From DASQUK01 sp963717085 (lineage in GTDB: Bacteria; Actinomycetota; Acidimicrobiia; Acidimicrobiales; VFJN01), in NCBI GenBank assembly GCA_963717085.1, contig CAVQVM010000013.1:83862-147861 (forward strand): 64,000 nucleotides of DNA, written 5' to 3'. Below are positions 1-8,955 of the stretch, piece by piece (position 1 is the first letter of the stretch; each line of letters starts with the position of its first letter). The translations under genes were made by a program, and so were the position numbers. The notes under the pieces were generated by a model. It saw only the letters and a list, made by a program, of their open reading frames with translations. It did not search any database and had not been told where the DNA came from.

Positions 1-432
1 TCTTGAACGTGCTCGGCGCGGTCGGGGACTGATCTTCGAGCACGGTGTCCTGTGCCTTTGCTGCGTCCATCCCAGAGGCGCAGTACCGCACCCTTGGCAG
101 GTGAGGCTGATTGGTAGGGAGATCACGTCGTCCGAGCCCATGGGTACAAGCCGACTGCGGTAGTCCGCGTGAAGCTCGCCTCGATCACGTCTTCCCAGAT
201 CGTGAGCGCGAAACGACCGGCGCAAGATCGGCAGGTCGCGAGCAGGACGCTCCGGACGCGTCGGCGCCGACGACGGCCGGGCGTGTCGGACTCGCTGATC
301 TCAGCCGTGGGTCGGCCCTGAACGTGGTGGATGCCCGCCGTTTTCGGGGCACGAACTCACCCCAACCGGGTGGGGCTTTCCCGACGATGAACGTGTCAAG
401 TGCGATCCAGAGACACGAACGAGGGGGACACG
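1..432. other. Region without a supported gene
   Basis: No reading frame here shows a recognisable protein or a convincing start. The first 30 bases could be the tail of a plus-strand gene entering from the left, since one frame stops at about base 32, but this is too short to identify. A GAGGGGGA ribosome site at 421-428 belongs to the next gene. Confidence 0.4.
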
Positions 433-810
433 ATGGTCCTTGCCGACATCGGGTTGGGCCAGCTGATCTGGACGACGTTCTTTCTTTTCATACTGGCCGC
501 GTTGGTCTGGGTGTTCATCGTCGTCGTGAGAGACCTGTTCCGCAACCGCGAGCTGTCTGGATGGGCCAAGGCGGGCTGGTTGGTGGCGCTGATCCTTGTC
601 CCGTTGCTCGGATCGATCGTGTACATCATCGTGCGAGGCCTATGGGTGGGGCCGGTCGTGGGTACGGCCGAGGATGCGGCGGCGCGGGCGCAGCTCAGCC
701 CGACCGAGTTCGAACGCCATGACCGCGGCATCGCCGATACAACGGAGACCGGGCCGGTGGACCGACGTGACCCGGCTGGTAGAGCAACCGAACAACCGCA
801 CGATCATTGA
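433..810 (+). CDS. Small membrane protein with PLDc_N-type domain
   Basis: This 125-residue protein has two membrane helices at about residues 11-32 and 46-67. They are separated by a short basic and polar loop (RDLFRNRELSGWAKAGW), followed by a GSIVYIIVRG segment. That pattern matches the PLDc_N family, membrane domains found alone or ahead of phospholipase D-like enzymes. The C-terminal 50 residues are polar and probably cytoplasmic. The ATG at 433 was chosen because GAGGGGGA lies just upstream; the frame also opens at 400 without such a site. No catalytic domain is present, so the role is unknown. It stands alone, with no partner gene close by. Confidence 0.75.
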   Translation: MVLADIGLGQLIWTTFFLFILAALVWVFIVVVRDLFRNRELSGWAKAGWLVALILVPLLGSIVYIIVRGLWVGPVVGTAEDAAARAQLSPTEFERHDRGIADTTETGPVDRRDPAGRATEQPHDH

Positions 811-1035
811 TGCTGAGTTCGCGACGATGAAGGCGCGGGCCACGGACGGTACCGCGACAACGCCGATAGCGACGGACACTCCGCGGCGACGGATCGTTGC
901 GCCCAACACCGCAGATCCGGACGCGGTGTTGTGCGCCGTCGTGCGCCACGACTGCCCAGAACTCCAGCCAACAGCTCAACAGGATGCGCTCGGTGACGCC
1001 GTTGACCTGGTCGGGGTTCTCCGGCACCGGTGGCT

Positions 1036-1470
1036 TCATCTCTCGCCCTGGCCGGCTCCTTCGTGGAACCAAGGCGTATAGCACACGCCCACGACCATGC
1101 CCTCGGGGCCGAGAAGACGGGCGATGATCTGGCCCCAGGGCTCGGTGCGAGCGTCGTGGATGAGTCGATGGCCCTGACCGGCCAGCTCGGCGGCCGCCGC
1201 CGGCACCGCCTCCCGGCTGGGCAGCTCGAACTCGAGGCTGGCCTGAGGGACCGGGACGCTGCTCGGCCAATCCGGTTGGCCGTAGCAGGCCTGGGCAGCC
1301 TCTGTCAGCGGCCACAACCCGAAGTGCTTCACCCCACCCAGCGTCTCCGTGAACACGTAGTCGTCTGCCTCGCCCTCGAACGACAGGCCGAGCGCCTCCT
1401 GGTAAAAGGCTCTGGCGGCCGAGGGGTCAGCGACGATAGGTGAGAAGCTGGCGACGAACTGGACATCCAT
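1036..1470 (-). CDS. VOC (glyoxalase/bleomycin-resistance-like) protein
   Basis: The 144-residue protein begins with a typical VOC strand (VQFVASFSPIVADPSAARAF) followed by YQEALGL. It ends with the family's second half, LLGPEGMVVGVCYTPW. This is one complete beta-alpha-beta-beta-beta pair. Such proteins form dimers that bind a metal or a small molecule and act as glyoxalases, dioxygenases or drug-binding proteins. Substrate cannot be told from sequence. The start at 1470 has AAGGAG eight bases upstream. It reads toward the membrane protein at 433-810, and no operon partner is visible. It is one of five VOC genes in the window. Confidence 0.8.
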   Translation of the reverse strand: MDVQFVASFSPIVADPSAARAFYQEALGLSFEGEADDYVFTETLGGVKHFGLWPLTEAAQACYGQPDWPSSVPVPQASLEFELPSREAVPAAAAELAGQGHRLIHDARTEPWGQIIARLLGPEGMVVGVCYTPWFHEGAGQGER

Positions 1471-1692
1471 GACTGGGCTCCTTGACCGTTACCGATGACC
1501 GGTCCGGGCGGACCGAACAGCCCGAGTCTCCTCGACCCGAACGTGGGGCACCCCGGGAGGCGCACCGAATGCCAGCTCTGGCGTCGGTCGTGACCGATGA
1601 GGTGTGGGCGTCGGGCCTAGCCCGCGCATACGCTGCTGGTCACCGAGGAGAGCCAGGGCCATCGTCGTGACGGGATCACCGGGGCAGTTCCC

Positions 1693-2031
1693 ATGGACAA
1701 GCTGAAGCTGTACGCGGTGGTGATGGGCATTGGGGCGGTGATTGGGGTCACGGTCGCTGAGATCTGGCGTCGAAGGATGCGTGAGGACAGTTACCTGAAC
1801 TATTTGCCGCCGCCTCGCGACCGCGATGGCGCAGGGACCGACGGCGACCGCTCCGGTGGACGGATGCGTGGAGCGGCCAACCGGGTGTGGTCGCCCGTCG
1901 CGGCATCTGCCAAGAGCGACTGGGCGCGCCTACGACGCATCCGCGCTGGCGCGCCCCGACCCAGCATCGGCGCACCAGCGCCACCCGAGGAGCAGCCGGA
2001 TGCTGCCGTGCCTCCGGTTGCGCCGACCTGA
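1693..2031 (+). CDS. Hypothetical single-pass membrane protein
   Basis: The 112-residue protein has one hydrophobic segment at residues 4-23 (LYAVVMGIGAVIGVTVAEIW), followed by basic residues and a long Pro/Arg/Ala-rich tail. This is the layout of a protein anchored at its N-terminus with a cytoplasmic tail. No family is recognised. The ATG at 1693 has only a weak purine-rich site upstream. It precedes another membrane protein on the same strand by 131 bases, and the two may be co-transcribed. Its coding status rests on the open frame and the clear membrane segment. Confidence 0.5.
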   Translation: MDKLKLYAVVMGIGAVIGVTVAEIWRRRMREDSYLNYLPPPRDRDGAGTDGDRSGGRMRGAANRVWSPVAASAKSDWARLRRIRAGAPRPSIGAPAPPEEQPDAAVPPVAPT

Positions 2032-2162
2032 GAGCTCGGGTCCGCGTGCGGCGACCTCGGTGGCACCTGCACGGGCCAAAGGCCACTCCGGCTGAGCGAC
2101 CTGCACTCTGAACTACGAGCGCATCGCGCCCGCTGCGGGCGGGCGTCTGCGACCGACGAGGT

Positions 2163-2663
2163 GTGAGCGGCGACGTGACCCACGCCGTGCTGGCAGTCAG
2201 TGACGCCGAAGCCCAGCTGGCGCTGAGCTCGATCGAGCAGCGGCGCCGCCAAGTGATCGCCGAGATCGACATGCCGCGCTGGTACTGGTGGGGTCTGGCC
2301 GCAGGATGGGTCGGGTTGGGGATCCTCGCCGATCTCGATCACCCGTGGCTCACGCTGGCCGTCACGCTCGGCTTCGGCGCGGCCCATGCCTCCGTCGCGA
2401 GCCACGTCCTGTCTGGCCGCCACCGCTCGCAGCAGCTGAGCGTGCGGGCGGATGTGGTCGACCCGCACATCCCGGCCCTCGTCATCGGCTTCCTGCTCCT
2501 CATGGTCGCCGCAACCGTGGTGGTTGGCCTGTTGGCCGACGCCGATGGCGCCCGGCATCCCTCGATCATGGCCAGCGTCGTCGTCGCCATCGCCGTTCTC
2601 TTGTGCGGGCCAGCGCTGATGGCCGCTGTCCGCCGGCGCCTCGCGCACCGCCTCGTGGCATGA
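2163..2663 (+). CDS. Four-helix integral membrane protein
   Basis: The 166-residue protein begins with a charged helical stretch (SSIEQRRRQVIAEID) that could pack on the membrane face. Four hydrophobic segments follow, at about residues 40-58, 62-84, 106-127 and 134-153. Short proteins of this type in actinobacteria are often encoded next to a PadR or winged-helix regulator; none is visible here. The GTG at 2163 is preceded by GACGAGG. Function is not known. The downstream gene is on the opposite strand, so transcription probably ends near 2.7 kb. Confidence 0.65.
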   Translation: MSGDVTHAVLAVSDAEAQLALSSIEQRRRQVIAEIDMPRWYWWGLAAGWVGLGILADLDHPWLTLAVTLGFGAAHASVASHVLSGRHRSQQLSVRADVVDPHIPALVIGFLLLMVAATVVVGLLADADGARHPSIMASVVVAIAVLLCGPALMAAVRRRLAHRLVA

Positions 2664-2791
2664 CTGCGAGCGGCCGGCACCCATGCGATCCGTGCAACCA
2701 AACGCCGCGCGCGAGCACCGAGCGGACGGACGGGAGGGACAGTGATCCTGGTGGATGCGTAGCGGGGCTTCGTGATGGACCGGGCCGGTGG

Positions 2792-3085
2792 TCAGACGGC
2801 GCTGCCCCGGGGCATGGCGTTCCGCTGGCTCGCCGACGCGCTCCAGTGGGCGAGGTCGAGGAGCACGGCCAGGGCAATCCACAGCCAGTCGGACCCGGTG
2901 ACGCCCGTGCCCGGCGTCCACAGGAGCACGTAGATCAGCGTCGTGAACGGCAGGAAGATGATGCCGAGGAGAGGCCACAGGAACGTGGTGAACGTGGCGT
3001 CCATCCGTTCCGGCCTCGCGATCCAGAAAATGATCAGCGCGAAGCGCGGGAACATCCCGGCGAAGACAGCAAGCAGACAACCCAT
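2792..3085 (-). CDS. Small three-helix membrane protein
   Basis: The 97-residue product contains three hydrophobic stretches. The first, near the N-terminus, includes CLLAVFAGMFPRFALIIFWI. Two more lie at about residues 32-50 and 60-78. The start at 3085 was chosen because GAGGGTGG lies directly upstream; a longer frame to 3157 adds a polar extension without a ribosome site. Proteins with the MFPRFALIIFWI segment are common conserved hypotheticals in actinobacteria, but no function is established. It is convergent with the membrane protein at 2163-2663. Confidence 0.65.
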   Translation of the reverse strand: MGCLLAVFAGMFPRFALIIFWIARPERMDATFTTFLWPLLGIIFLPFTTLIYVLLWTPGTGVTGSDWLWIALAVLLDLAHWSASASQRNAMPRGSAV

Positions 3086-3216
3086 GCGGCCACCCTCGCC
3101 CGCATGCGGCCGGTCCGGCATCCCCCCGTCGGGGTGAGTCCCGGACGCGGTAGACAACGCGGGCGATCACGCGCGTGGACGCCTGAACCACCTGCGTGGG
3201 CGCGAGACTTTCGACC

Positions 3217-4002
3217 GTGGCAAAGCGACCGGTCGGGCGAGAGTCGTTTGACAACGTCGCGAATGTGTACGACGAAATCCGACCCGGATACCCGCCAGCC
3301 TTGTACGCAGACCTCTGCAGGTTGCTTCCCCCGCGGCCGCTCATCCTCGAAGTCGGCCCTGGTACGGGACAAGCAACTCGAGACCTCCTCGCACATGGCG
3401 CGCTTGTTGACGCAGTCGAGATCGGACCGGCGATGGCGGCCAAGCTCCGGGAAGTTCTTCGGTCCGATCACCTCAAGGTCATAGTCGGCGATTTCGAACA
3501 GGTACCGCGAACCGGTCCGCGGTACGACGCGATCTTTTCAGCTACCGCGTATCACTGGATTGCTTCCGACGCGCAACTCGAACGCCCGACGCGTCTGCTG
3601 AAGTCTGGCGGGGTCATTGCGGTAGCCGATATCGTCCAAGTCGACTCCGAGACGGACCATGGGTTCTTCGCTGCCGTACAGCCGATCTACGAGCGATACG
3701 GCCAAGGCCACACCGGTCCGGCCGCACCCAAGAGAGATCAGGTAGAACCGAAAATTCGTCAATCCCTGCAATGCGACCCGCGGTATTCCAATGTGATGCT
3801 CCGAACGTACGACTGGGATCAGACGTACTCCGCGAGTGGGTACCGCAAACTCATGCTCTCGTATTCAGGCACGCAGATGATGAAGGAACCCGCGCGAACC
3901 GCACTCGTTGATGACATGGAGCACTTCGTTCGCGACCGTTTCGATGACCGCGTCACTCGGCCACTTGTCGTCGCGCTCACGACCGCAACGCTCGTTGGCT
4001 GA
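3217..4002 (+). CDS. Class I SAM-dependent methyltransferase
   Basis: The SAM-binding motif I is LEVGPGTGQAT near the N-terminus. A motif II-like acidic residue follows in VDAVEIGPAMA, and a motif IV region in YDAIFSATAYHWI. The opening SFDNVANVYDEIRPGYP is typical of methyltransferases of about 260 residues in the UbiE/Tam-like group. The substrate cannot be predicted. GTG at 3217 is preferred because it fits the family N-terminus; GTG at 3196 is the alternative, and neither has a clear ribosome site. Third-codon GC is lower than in neighbouring genes, a mild hint of transfer. A dispersed repeat copy begins a few bases after the stop. Confidence 0.8.
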   Translation: MAKRPVGRESFDNVANVYDEIRPGYPPALYADLCRLLPPRPLILEVGPGTGQATRDLLAHGALVDAVEIGPAMAAKLREVLRSDHLKVIVGDFEQVPRTGPRYDAIFSATAYHWIASDAQLERPTRLLKSGGVIAVADIVQVDSETDHGFFAAVQPIYERYGQGHTGPAAPKRDQVEPKIRQSLQCDPRYSNVMLRTYDWDQTYSASGYRKLMLSYSGTQMMKEPARTALVDDMEHFVRDRFDDRVTRPLVVALTTATLVG

Positions 4003-4007
4003 GAGCG

Positions 4008-4083
4008 CACGATGCCCGAACCGAGCGCCCACCGTCTGCTCGGCGGTCAGCACAGAACGACAGGGCGCGAGATCGGCAGCCAT
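4008..4083 (+). repeat. Dispersed repeat copy R1
   Basis: This intergenic copy of the window's repeat family begins with ATGCCCGAACCG. It carries the cores CAGCACAGAACGAC and GCGCGAGATCGGCAG. It starts six bases after the methyltransferase stop codon. The remaining 280 bases before the next gene show no other feature. Confidence 0.75.
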
Positions 4084-4369
4084 GTGCTCCCACAAGCGTC
4101 GGCGTCGCTGGTCACTTCGTTGACGGAGCGATGCCCGCGAACCGGGCAGGCTGCGATCCGTTCCTCCTGCGTGCGAGGAGCGAACATGGCCCCTACACGG
4201 GACGTGTAGGTGGTGGGCGCTCCTTGGGACGACGATGAACTGATTCTGAACCGCCGATCGGTCGCGTTTCCTGACAAGCACCGATGAGTCTGCGAACGGC
4301 GTTCCGTCACAAGGTTGCACCACGTGGTGCGGCGAGAGCCGACGGCCGCCTGAACGAGGAGGAGACGGA

Positions 4370-5065
4370 GTGAACACACCGCCCATCGTTTCGCCCGAGG
4401 AGTGGCAGACCGCCTGGGAGAACTTGCTTGTCAAGGAGAAGGAGCTGACCCGCGCCCGTGATGCCCTGGCGGCCGAGCGCCGGCGCATGCCCTGGATGGC
4501 GGTCGAGAAGGACTACCGCTTCGAGGGCCCGGACGGGCCGGCGAGCCTGCTCGACCTGTTCGAGGGCCGGCGCCAGCTGGTGGTTTACCGCGCCTTCTAC
4601 GCGCCGGATGTCACCACGTACCCACAGGCGGGTGGCGCGTACCCGGAGCGGGCCTGCGTGGGCTGCTCCTTCGGCGCAGACCAGGTTGCGCACCCTGCCC
4701 ATCTGAACGCCCGGGACACGACGCTCGCGTTCGTCTCGCGCGCCCCCCAGGCCGAGATCCAGGGCCTGAAGGAGCGAATGGGCTGGCAGAAGATCCCCTG
4801 GTACACGATCACCGACGACTTCGACGCCGACTTCGGCGTGAACGAGTGGCACGGCACGAATGCCTTCATCCGTGAGGGCGAGAAGGTCTTCCGCACCTAC
4901 CTCATCAACAGTCGCGGCGACGAGGCGATGGGGAGTACCTGGGCGTACCTCGACATCACCGCCCTCGGCCGCCAGGAAGAGTGGGAGGACTCACCGGAGG
5001 GCTACCCGCAGACCCAGCCGTACGGGTGGTGGAACTACCACGACGCCTACGGCAAGGAAGCCTGA
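4370..5065 (+). CDS. DUF899 family thioredoxin-like protein
   Basis: This 231-residue protein matches DUF899, a thioredoxin-fold family common in actinobacteria and proteobacteria. Family signatures are the N-terminal helix with VKEKELTRARDALAAERRR, the DLFEGRRQLVVYRAFY strand, the Cys pair in ERACVGCSFGADQ, and LNARDTTLAFVSRAP. The fold suggests a redox or dithiol role, but no member has a firmly established reaction. The GTG at 4370 follows a strong GAGGAGGAG site. A second DUF899 gene of a different subtype lies at 46665-47480. Confidence 0.85.
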   Translation: MNTPPIVSPEEWQTAWENLLVKEKELTRARDALAAERRRMPWMAVEKDYRFEGPDGPASLLDLFEGRRQLVVYRAFYAPDVTTYPQAGGAYPERACVGCSFGADQVAHPAHLNARDTTLAFVSRAPQAEIQGLKERMGWQKIPWYTITDDFDADFGVNEWHGTNAFIREGEKVFRTYLINSRGDEAMGSTWAYLDITALGRQEEWEDSPEGYPQTQPYGWWNYHDAYGKEA

Positions 5066-5445
5066 TCGCCCATCTCACGAAATCGGCAATCTGTCACTGC
5101 TCTAGCGACAAACGCCTCCCAGTACCACCGCGGCGCGAAGAAACCAGGGCCGGAGTTCCCTCCGCCCTGGGCGCCCCCGATGGAGGGGGTATCGAACCAT
5201 CTGACGACGCCGGCCGCCCGCTTCCCACTCGGGACAAACCCATCGTCCCCGGACCACCTCAAATGCGCCATTGGCTGCATGGTACGACGCGGCGGCCGAC
5301 TCGACGGCGCGGCCGACGCCGTTGCCTCGTGTCGCGACATCAAGGCCATACGTACCGCCCGCGTGGAGTGCGCTTGCGGCGCGGGGGGCGCCCTCTTACC
5401 GTCCCGATGTTCCCAGAACCATCTTCACGGGAGGACGAGATCGTC
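5066..5445. other. Intergenic region, possible repeat fragment
   Basis: No gene is supported in these 380 bases. On the minus strand, 5061-5096 reads ACAGATTGCCG followed by a GAGATGGGCGATCAG stretch. This resembles the two ends of the dispersed repeat brought together, and could be a solo or internally deleted copy. A ribosome site (GGGAGGACGAG) for the next gene ends the region. Confidence 0.35.
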
Positions 5446-6144
5446 ATGAACCCAGGCTCACGAGTCAACAACATCGTTCTCGTCCACGGCGGGTTCGTGG
5501 ACGGGTCCGGCTGGCAGGCCGTCTACAACCTCCTGAAGGAGGACGGCTACAACGTCAGCATCGTCCAGAACCCGACTCTGTCCCTGGAGGGCGACGCCGA
5601 AGCCACCCGGCAGATCATCGACGCGCAGGACGGCCCCGTCGTCCTGGTCGGCCACTCCTACGGCGGAGCCGTGATCACCGAGGCGGGGAACAACGACAAC
5701 GTGGCCGCACTCGTCTACATCGCGGCGTTCGCGCCGGACAACGGCGAGTCGGTGAACACGCTGATTGCAGACCCGCCGCCGGGCGCACCGGTGCCGCCGA
5801 TACTGCCGCCGCAGGACGGCTTCCTGTTCCTCGACCGTGACAAGTTCCATGCGTCCTTCGCTGGTGACCTGCCGGCCGATGAGGCCGCGTTCATGGCCGA
5901 CTCGCAGGTCCCGTGGGGCGTCGACGCCCTCGGCGGGTCGATCACCCAGGCTGCTTGGCGTGGCAAGCCGACCTGGTACCTGGTGGCGACCGAGGACCGG
6001 ATGATCCCCCCACCGGCGCAACGCGTCATGTCCGCGCGGGCGGGTTCGACGGTGGTCGAGGCCGCCGGCAGCCACGCCATCTACGTCTCCAAGCCGGCCG
6101 CAGTGGTGGCGCTCATCGAGCAGGCCGCGTCCGGGACTCTGTAA
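5446..6144 (+). CDS. Alpha/beta hydrolase
   Basis: The 232-residue protein is a compact alpha/beta hydrolase. The oxyanion motif is VLVHGGFVDGSGW, the nucleophile elbow is GHSYGG with Ser71, the acid lies in ATEDRMIPP, and the catalytic His is in GSHAIYVS near the C-terminus. All three triad residues are present. The sequence resembles small esterase/EstX-type hydrolases, which accept a range of esters. The ATG at 5446 is preceded by GGGAGGACGAG. No signal peptide is present, so it should be cytoplasmic. The dispersed repeat copy R2 follows 28 bases after the stop. Confidence 0.85.
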   Translation: MNPGSRVNNIVLVHGGFVDGSGWQAVYNLLKEDGYNVSIVQNPTLSLEGDAEATRQIIDAQDGPVVLVGHSYGGAVITEAGNNDNVAALVYIAAFAPDNGESVNTLIADPPPGAPVPPILPPQDGFLFLDRDKFHASFAGDLPADEAAFMADSQVPWGVDALGGSITQAAWRGKPTWYLVATEDRMIPPPAQRVMSARAGSTVVEAAGSHAIYVSKPAAVVALIEQAASGTL

Positions 6145-6172
6145 CGCCGGCCGGTCGGACGCGGGTGACCTC

Positions 6173-6247
6173 GCCGAACCGCCCGCCTGCACGACGGACC
6201 AAAGGCGCCGACAGAACAGCACGCGACGGCGCGAGATCGGCAGTTCG
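6173..6247 (+). repeat. Dispersed repeat copy R2 (divergent)
   Basis: This copy retains CCGAACCGC at the left and GGCGCGAGATCGGCAGTTCGG at the right, but the centre is rearranged relative to other copies. The same right end occurs in R4. Confidence 0.6.
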
Positions 6248-6407
6248 GCTCTACTCGACCGACGATCGCTCCTCGGCAAGCTGGAGCAACAGCCACGGCC
6301 AGTAGACGAACGCGGCTGACCCTAGGAGCAACCCCCGCCGCGGCGAGCATGGCCGGGCGATCCTGAGCGAGTCGAGGCTCCCGTCGGCGTTCCCGGCGAC
6401 TGGGTGC

Positions 6408-7223
6408 TCAGATCGAGGGGATGGCGCCGCCATCAACCGGGAGCATTGCGCCCGTTATGAAGGACGCGGCCGGGGACAGCAGGAACGCGGCAGCTCGCCC
6501 GAACTCCTCGGGCTCGCCGTACCTGCGCAGCGGTATCCGCGCAGACTGGCGGGCACGTTCCTCATCAGGATCGCCGCGCAGGGCATCAAGTTCACGGACC
6601 CTGTCGGTGGCGATCCGGACGGGCAGCAGCCCGTTGATCCGGATCCCGGCCGGGCCGAGTTCGCCGGCGAGGGTCTTCACGACGCCGGCGAGGCCGGGAA
6701 ACAGTCCGTTGGAGATGGCGAGTTCCGGCAGCGGCACACGCACCGACGAGGCCAGCACCAAGACGATGGAGCCGCCTGTCCCGGAGCTGGGCCCAGTCAC
6801 GGCACCGCCTTGGCTTGCGGCGCCCAGATGTGTCGCGAGCCCCCGCGTCAGCCGGACGGCACCGAGGAAGACGCTTTCGAACGCGGACCGCCACGCCTGG
6901 TCCGTCGTGGTCGCGATGGTCCCTGTTGGCGTTCCGCCCACGCTCATCAGCGCACCGTCGAGGCGGCCAAACCGGTCCTCGGCGGCGGCGAGCAGCCGGT
7001 CTGGGGTGTCGGGATCGGCGTTATCGGCGGCGACCCAGGTGGCGCTGTCAGCCGCGGCGGCGTTGTGCGCGAGGCGGGCAGCAGCCGCGGCGGCCGTCGC
7101 CTGGTGGGGGGCGCTGAGCACGACGCGGGCCCCGTCCGCGATGAGCGCCTCGGCAGCGGCGAACCCAAGACCGCGGCTGCCGCCGGTCACGAGATAAACC
7201 CTGTCGCGCAATCCCAGATCCAT
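6408..7223 (-). CDS. SDR-family protein with non-canonical active site
   Basis: The 271-residue protein has the short-chain dehydrogenase nucleotide motif TGGSRGLGFA near residue 11 and the C-terminal ITGAMLPVDGGA. At the place where classical members carry Tyr-x-x-x-Lys it reads ELAISNGLFPG, with Ser and Phe at the Tyr and Lys positions. SDR proteins with a similar SNG motif are widespread in actinobacteria and are annotated as FabG-like, but classical catalysis cannot be assumed. The start at 7223 fits the family N-terminus. Immediately upstream lies a remnant of an unrelated dehydrogenase. Confidence 0.75.
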   Translation of the reverse strand: MDLGLRDRVYLVTGGSRGLGFAAAEALIADGARVVLSAPHQATAAAAAARLAHNAAAADSATWVAADNADPDTPDRLLAAAEDRFGRLDGALMSVGGTPTGTIATTTDQAWRSAFESVFLGAVRLTRGLATHLGAASQGGAVTGPSSGTGGSIVLVLASSVRVPLPELAISNGLFPGLAGVVKTLAGELGPAGIRINGLLPVRIATDRVRELDALRGDPDEERARQSARIPLRRYGEPEEFGRAAAFLLSPAASFITGAMLPVDGGAIPSI

Positions 7224-7349
7224 GCCGTCACTCTGCCCTGGCGGCCGGGGCCAGCGCGCAGGATCCGGTCCCACACCGTCGTGTCGAACGCGTGGCCACG
7301 CAGGTTGGTCGCCATCGCGGTTTCCCGTGCCGAGAACAGCGAGTTTCAT
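7224..7349 (-). pseudogene. N-terminal remnant of a 6PGDH/beta-hydroxyacid dehydrogenase-like gene
   Basis: A GGAGGTGG ribosome site precedes ATG at 7349, which encodes MKLAVLGTG, the start of a Rossmann NAD(P)-binding domain. After one frame change the sequence continues as AMATNLRGHAFDTTVWDR, the expected next helix and strand of 6-phosphogluconate-dehydrogenase-like proteins. It then runs directly into the SDR start at 7223. Only about 40 codons survive, so this is a truncated and frameshifted remnant. Its promoter and ribosome site may now drive the SDR gene. Confidence 0.6.
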
Positions 7350-7720
7350 GCGTCCACCTCCACGTCTCGAGCCCAACGGCGCAGACCATCAGCGCCCCCG
7401 CGACGCCACGACCCGGGCGGTGAGATCCTTCAGGGCGAGCGCCGGAACCCCGGGTCGACGCCCGCCTCTGCGGAGTGGTGACGGCAAGCGGACGGTGGCC
7501 GGCGGTGACCAGCGGCGCAAGGGCCTCGTCCTGGGACACTCGGAGCCCAGTTGGTTCGGCTGGTTCGCCGTAATGACACGGTCACCCGCTTGCGCGACCA
7601 TCTTGTCAGCACCGTCCCCGGCTCATCCTCGGCGAGGTCGTGGGTGCCATCACCACGGCGAGATGGCCGACCCCACTCGAGAGCCCACACGGCGACCCGC
7701 ATCGACAGGAGGTCCCCGAC

Positions 7721-8545
7721 ATGCCTTTCGTCACCGCGCAGGACGGCACGGAGATCTTCTACAAGGACTGGGGCAGCGGTCAGCCGATCGTGTTCCACCA
7801 CGGATGGCCGCTCAGTTCCGACGACTGGGATGCCCAGATGATGTTCTTCGTGCTGCGCGGCTACCGCGTCGTCGCCCATGACCGTCGTGGTCACGGCCGC
7901 TCGACCCAGACGTCGGACGGCCACGACATGGACACCTACGCTGCTGACGCTGCGGCCGTCGTAGCTCACCTCGACCTGCACGACGCGGTCCATGTTGGCC
8001 ACTCGACTGGAGGCGGTGAGGTTGCCCGGTACGTCGCCCAGCACGGACAGGGCCGTGTGGCGAAGGCGGTGCTGGTCAGCGCGGTGCCGCCGCTGATGCT
8101 GAAGACCGAGGCCAACCCCGGTGGCGTGCCCATCGAGGTTTTCGACGGCTTCCGTGAAGGCACTGCCTTCAACCGGGCCCAGTCCTTTCTCGACATCGCG
8201 GCCGGACCGTTCTACGGGTTCAACCGCCCGGGGGCGACGGTCTTGGAGGGCGTCATCCGGAACTGGTGGCGGCAAGGCATGATGGGCGGCGTCAAAGCCC
8301 ACTACGAGGGCATCAAGGCGTTCTCGGAAACCGACCAGACCGAGGACCTCAAGGCCATCGAGGTCCCCACGTTGGTGATGCACGGCGACGATGACCAGGT
8401 TGTGCCCATCGCGGTCGGGGCCGAGCGGTCGATCAAGCTGCTGAAGAACGGCACGCTGAAGGTGTATCCGGGCTATCCGCACGGCATGTGCACCACTCAC
8501 GCCGACGTCATCAACCCCGACCTGCTTGCCTTCATTCAGGCGTGA
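7721..8545 (+). CDS. Alpha/beta hydrolase, non-heme chloroperoxidase-like
   Basis: The 274-residue protein begins PFVTAQDGTEIFYKDWGSG. It carries the oxyanion motif FHHGWPLSSDDWD, the nucleophile motif GHSTGG, an acid in MHGDDDQVVP and a C-terminal His in YPHGMCTTH. This is the cofactor-free haloperoxidase/arylesterase group, whose members hydrolyse esters and can perform perhydrolysis. The complete triad suggests an active enzyme. ATG at 7721 has CAGGAGG upstream, so the longer open frame is not used. No signal peptide is seen. It is transcribed alone. Confidence 0.9.
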   Translation: MPFVTAQDGTEIFYKDWGSGQPIVFHHGWPLSSDDWDAQMMFFVLRGYRVVAHDRRGHGRSTQTSDGHDMDTYAADAAAVVAHLDLHDAVHVGHSTGGGEVARYVAQHGQGRVAKAVLVSAVPPLMLKTEANPGGVPIEVFDGFREGTAFNRAQSFLDIAAGPFYGFNRPGATVLEGVIRNWWRQGMMGGVKAHYEGIKAFSETDQTEDLKAIEVPTLVMHGDDDQVVPIAVGAERSIKLLKNGTLKVYPGYPHGMCTTHADVINPDLLAFIQA

Positions 8546-8762
8546 CCGTCGTACGTCGAGCAGCACCTGCACCCGGAATCGCTTCGTCGGCCCGCCGATC
8601 GATGCCTCCACGGACCGCCGCATAACCTCACGGCCGTCGCAGCACAATCCGACACGAACGAGTGTCATGCGGTCCGTGGCACGCCGAGGCACGTGGTAGA
8701 CGTCCGTGCCCTGGCAGGCTCAGAGCCCCAGGTCGGAAGGCCCTAGGCCGGTGCGCGCCGAG

Positions 8763-8891
8763 CTACTCGCCGATGAGGCGCAGGTTGTAGGCCGCCTTGA
8801 CGTCGGGGATCCAGTCGCCGAAGTAGCGGATGCTGTGCGGCTCCCCAAGGCGATTCAGTTCGTCGAGGCCCCCCGCCGCGAACCTGGCCAC
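8763..8891 (-). pseudogene. C-terminal fragment of an unidentified gene
   Basis: The minus-strand frame ending at 8763 reads as plausible protein, GLDELNRLGEPHSIRYFGDW followed by IPDVKAAYNLRLIGE. It has no credible start and is cut off by the divergent cupin gene. The family is not recognised. The rest of 8546-8955 shows nothing. Confidence 0.3.
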
Positions 8892-8955
8892 CCGGGGTTC
8901 CGGCGGTTCCTTTCGTCCAAGACTGCAGGGCATGGTTCCTGCGACGCTCCGGGGC

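Noticed and set aside
111..722. Long plus-strand frame of about 200 codons at the left edge
   Set aside because: Its protein is Arg/Gly/Pro-rich without family likeness and overlaps the well supported membrane protein at 433-810.
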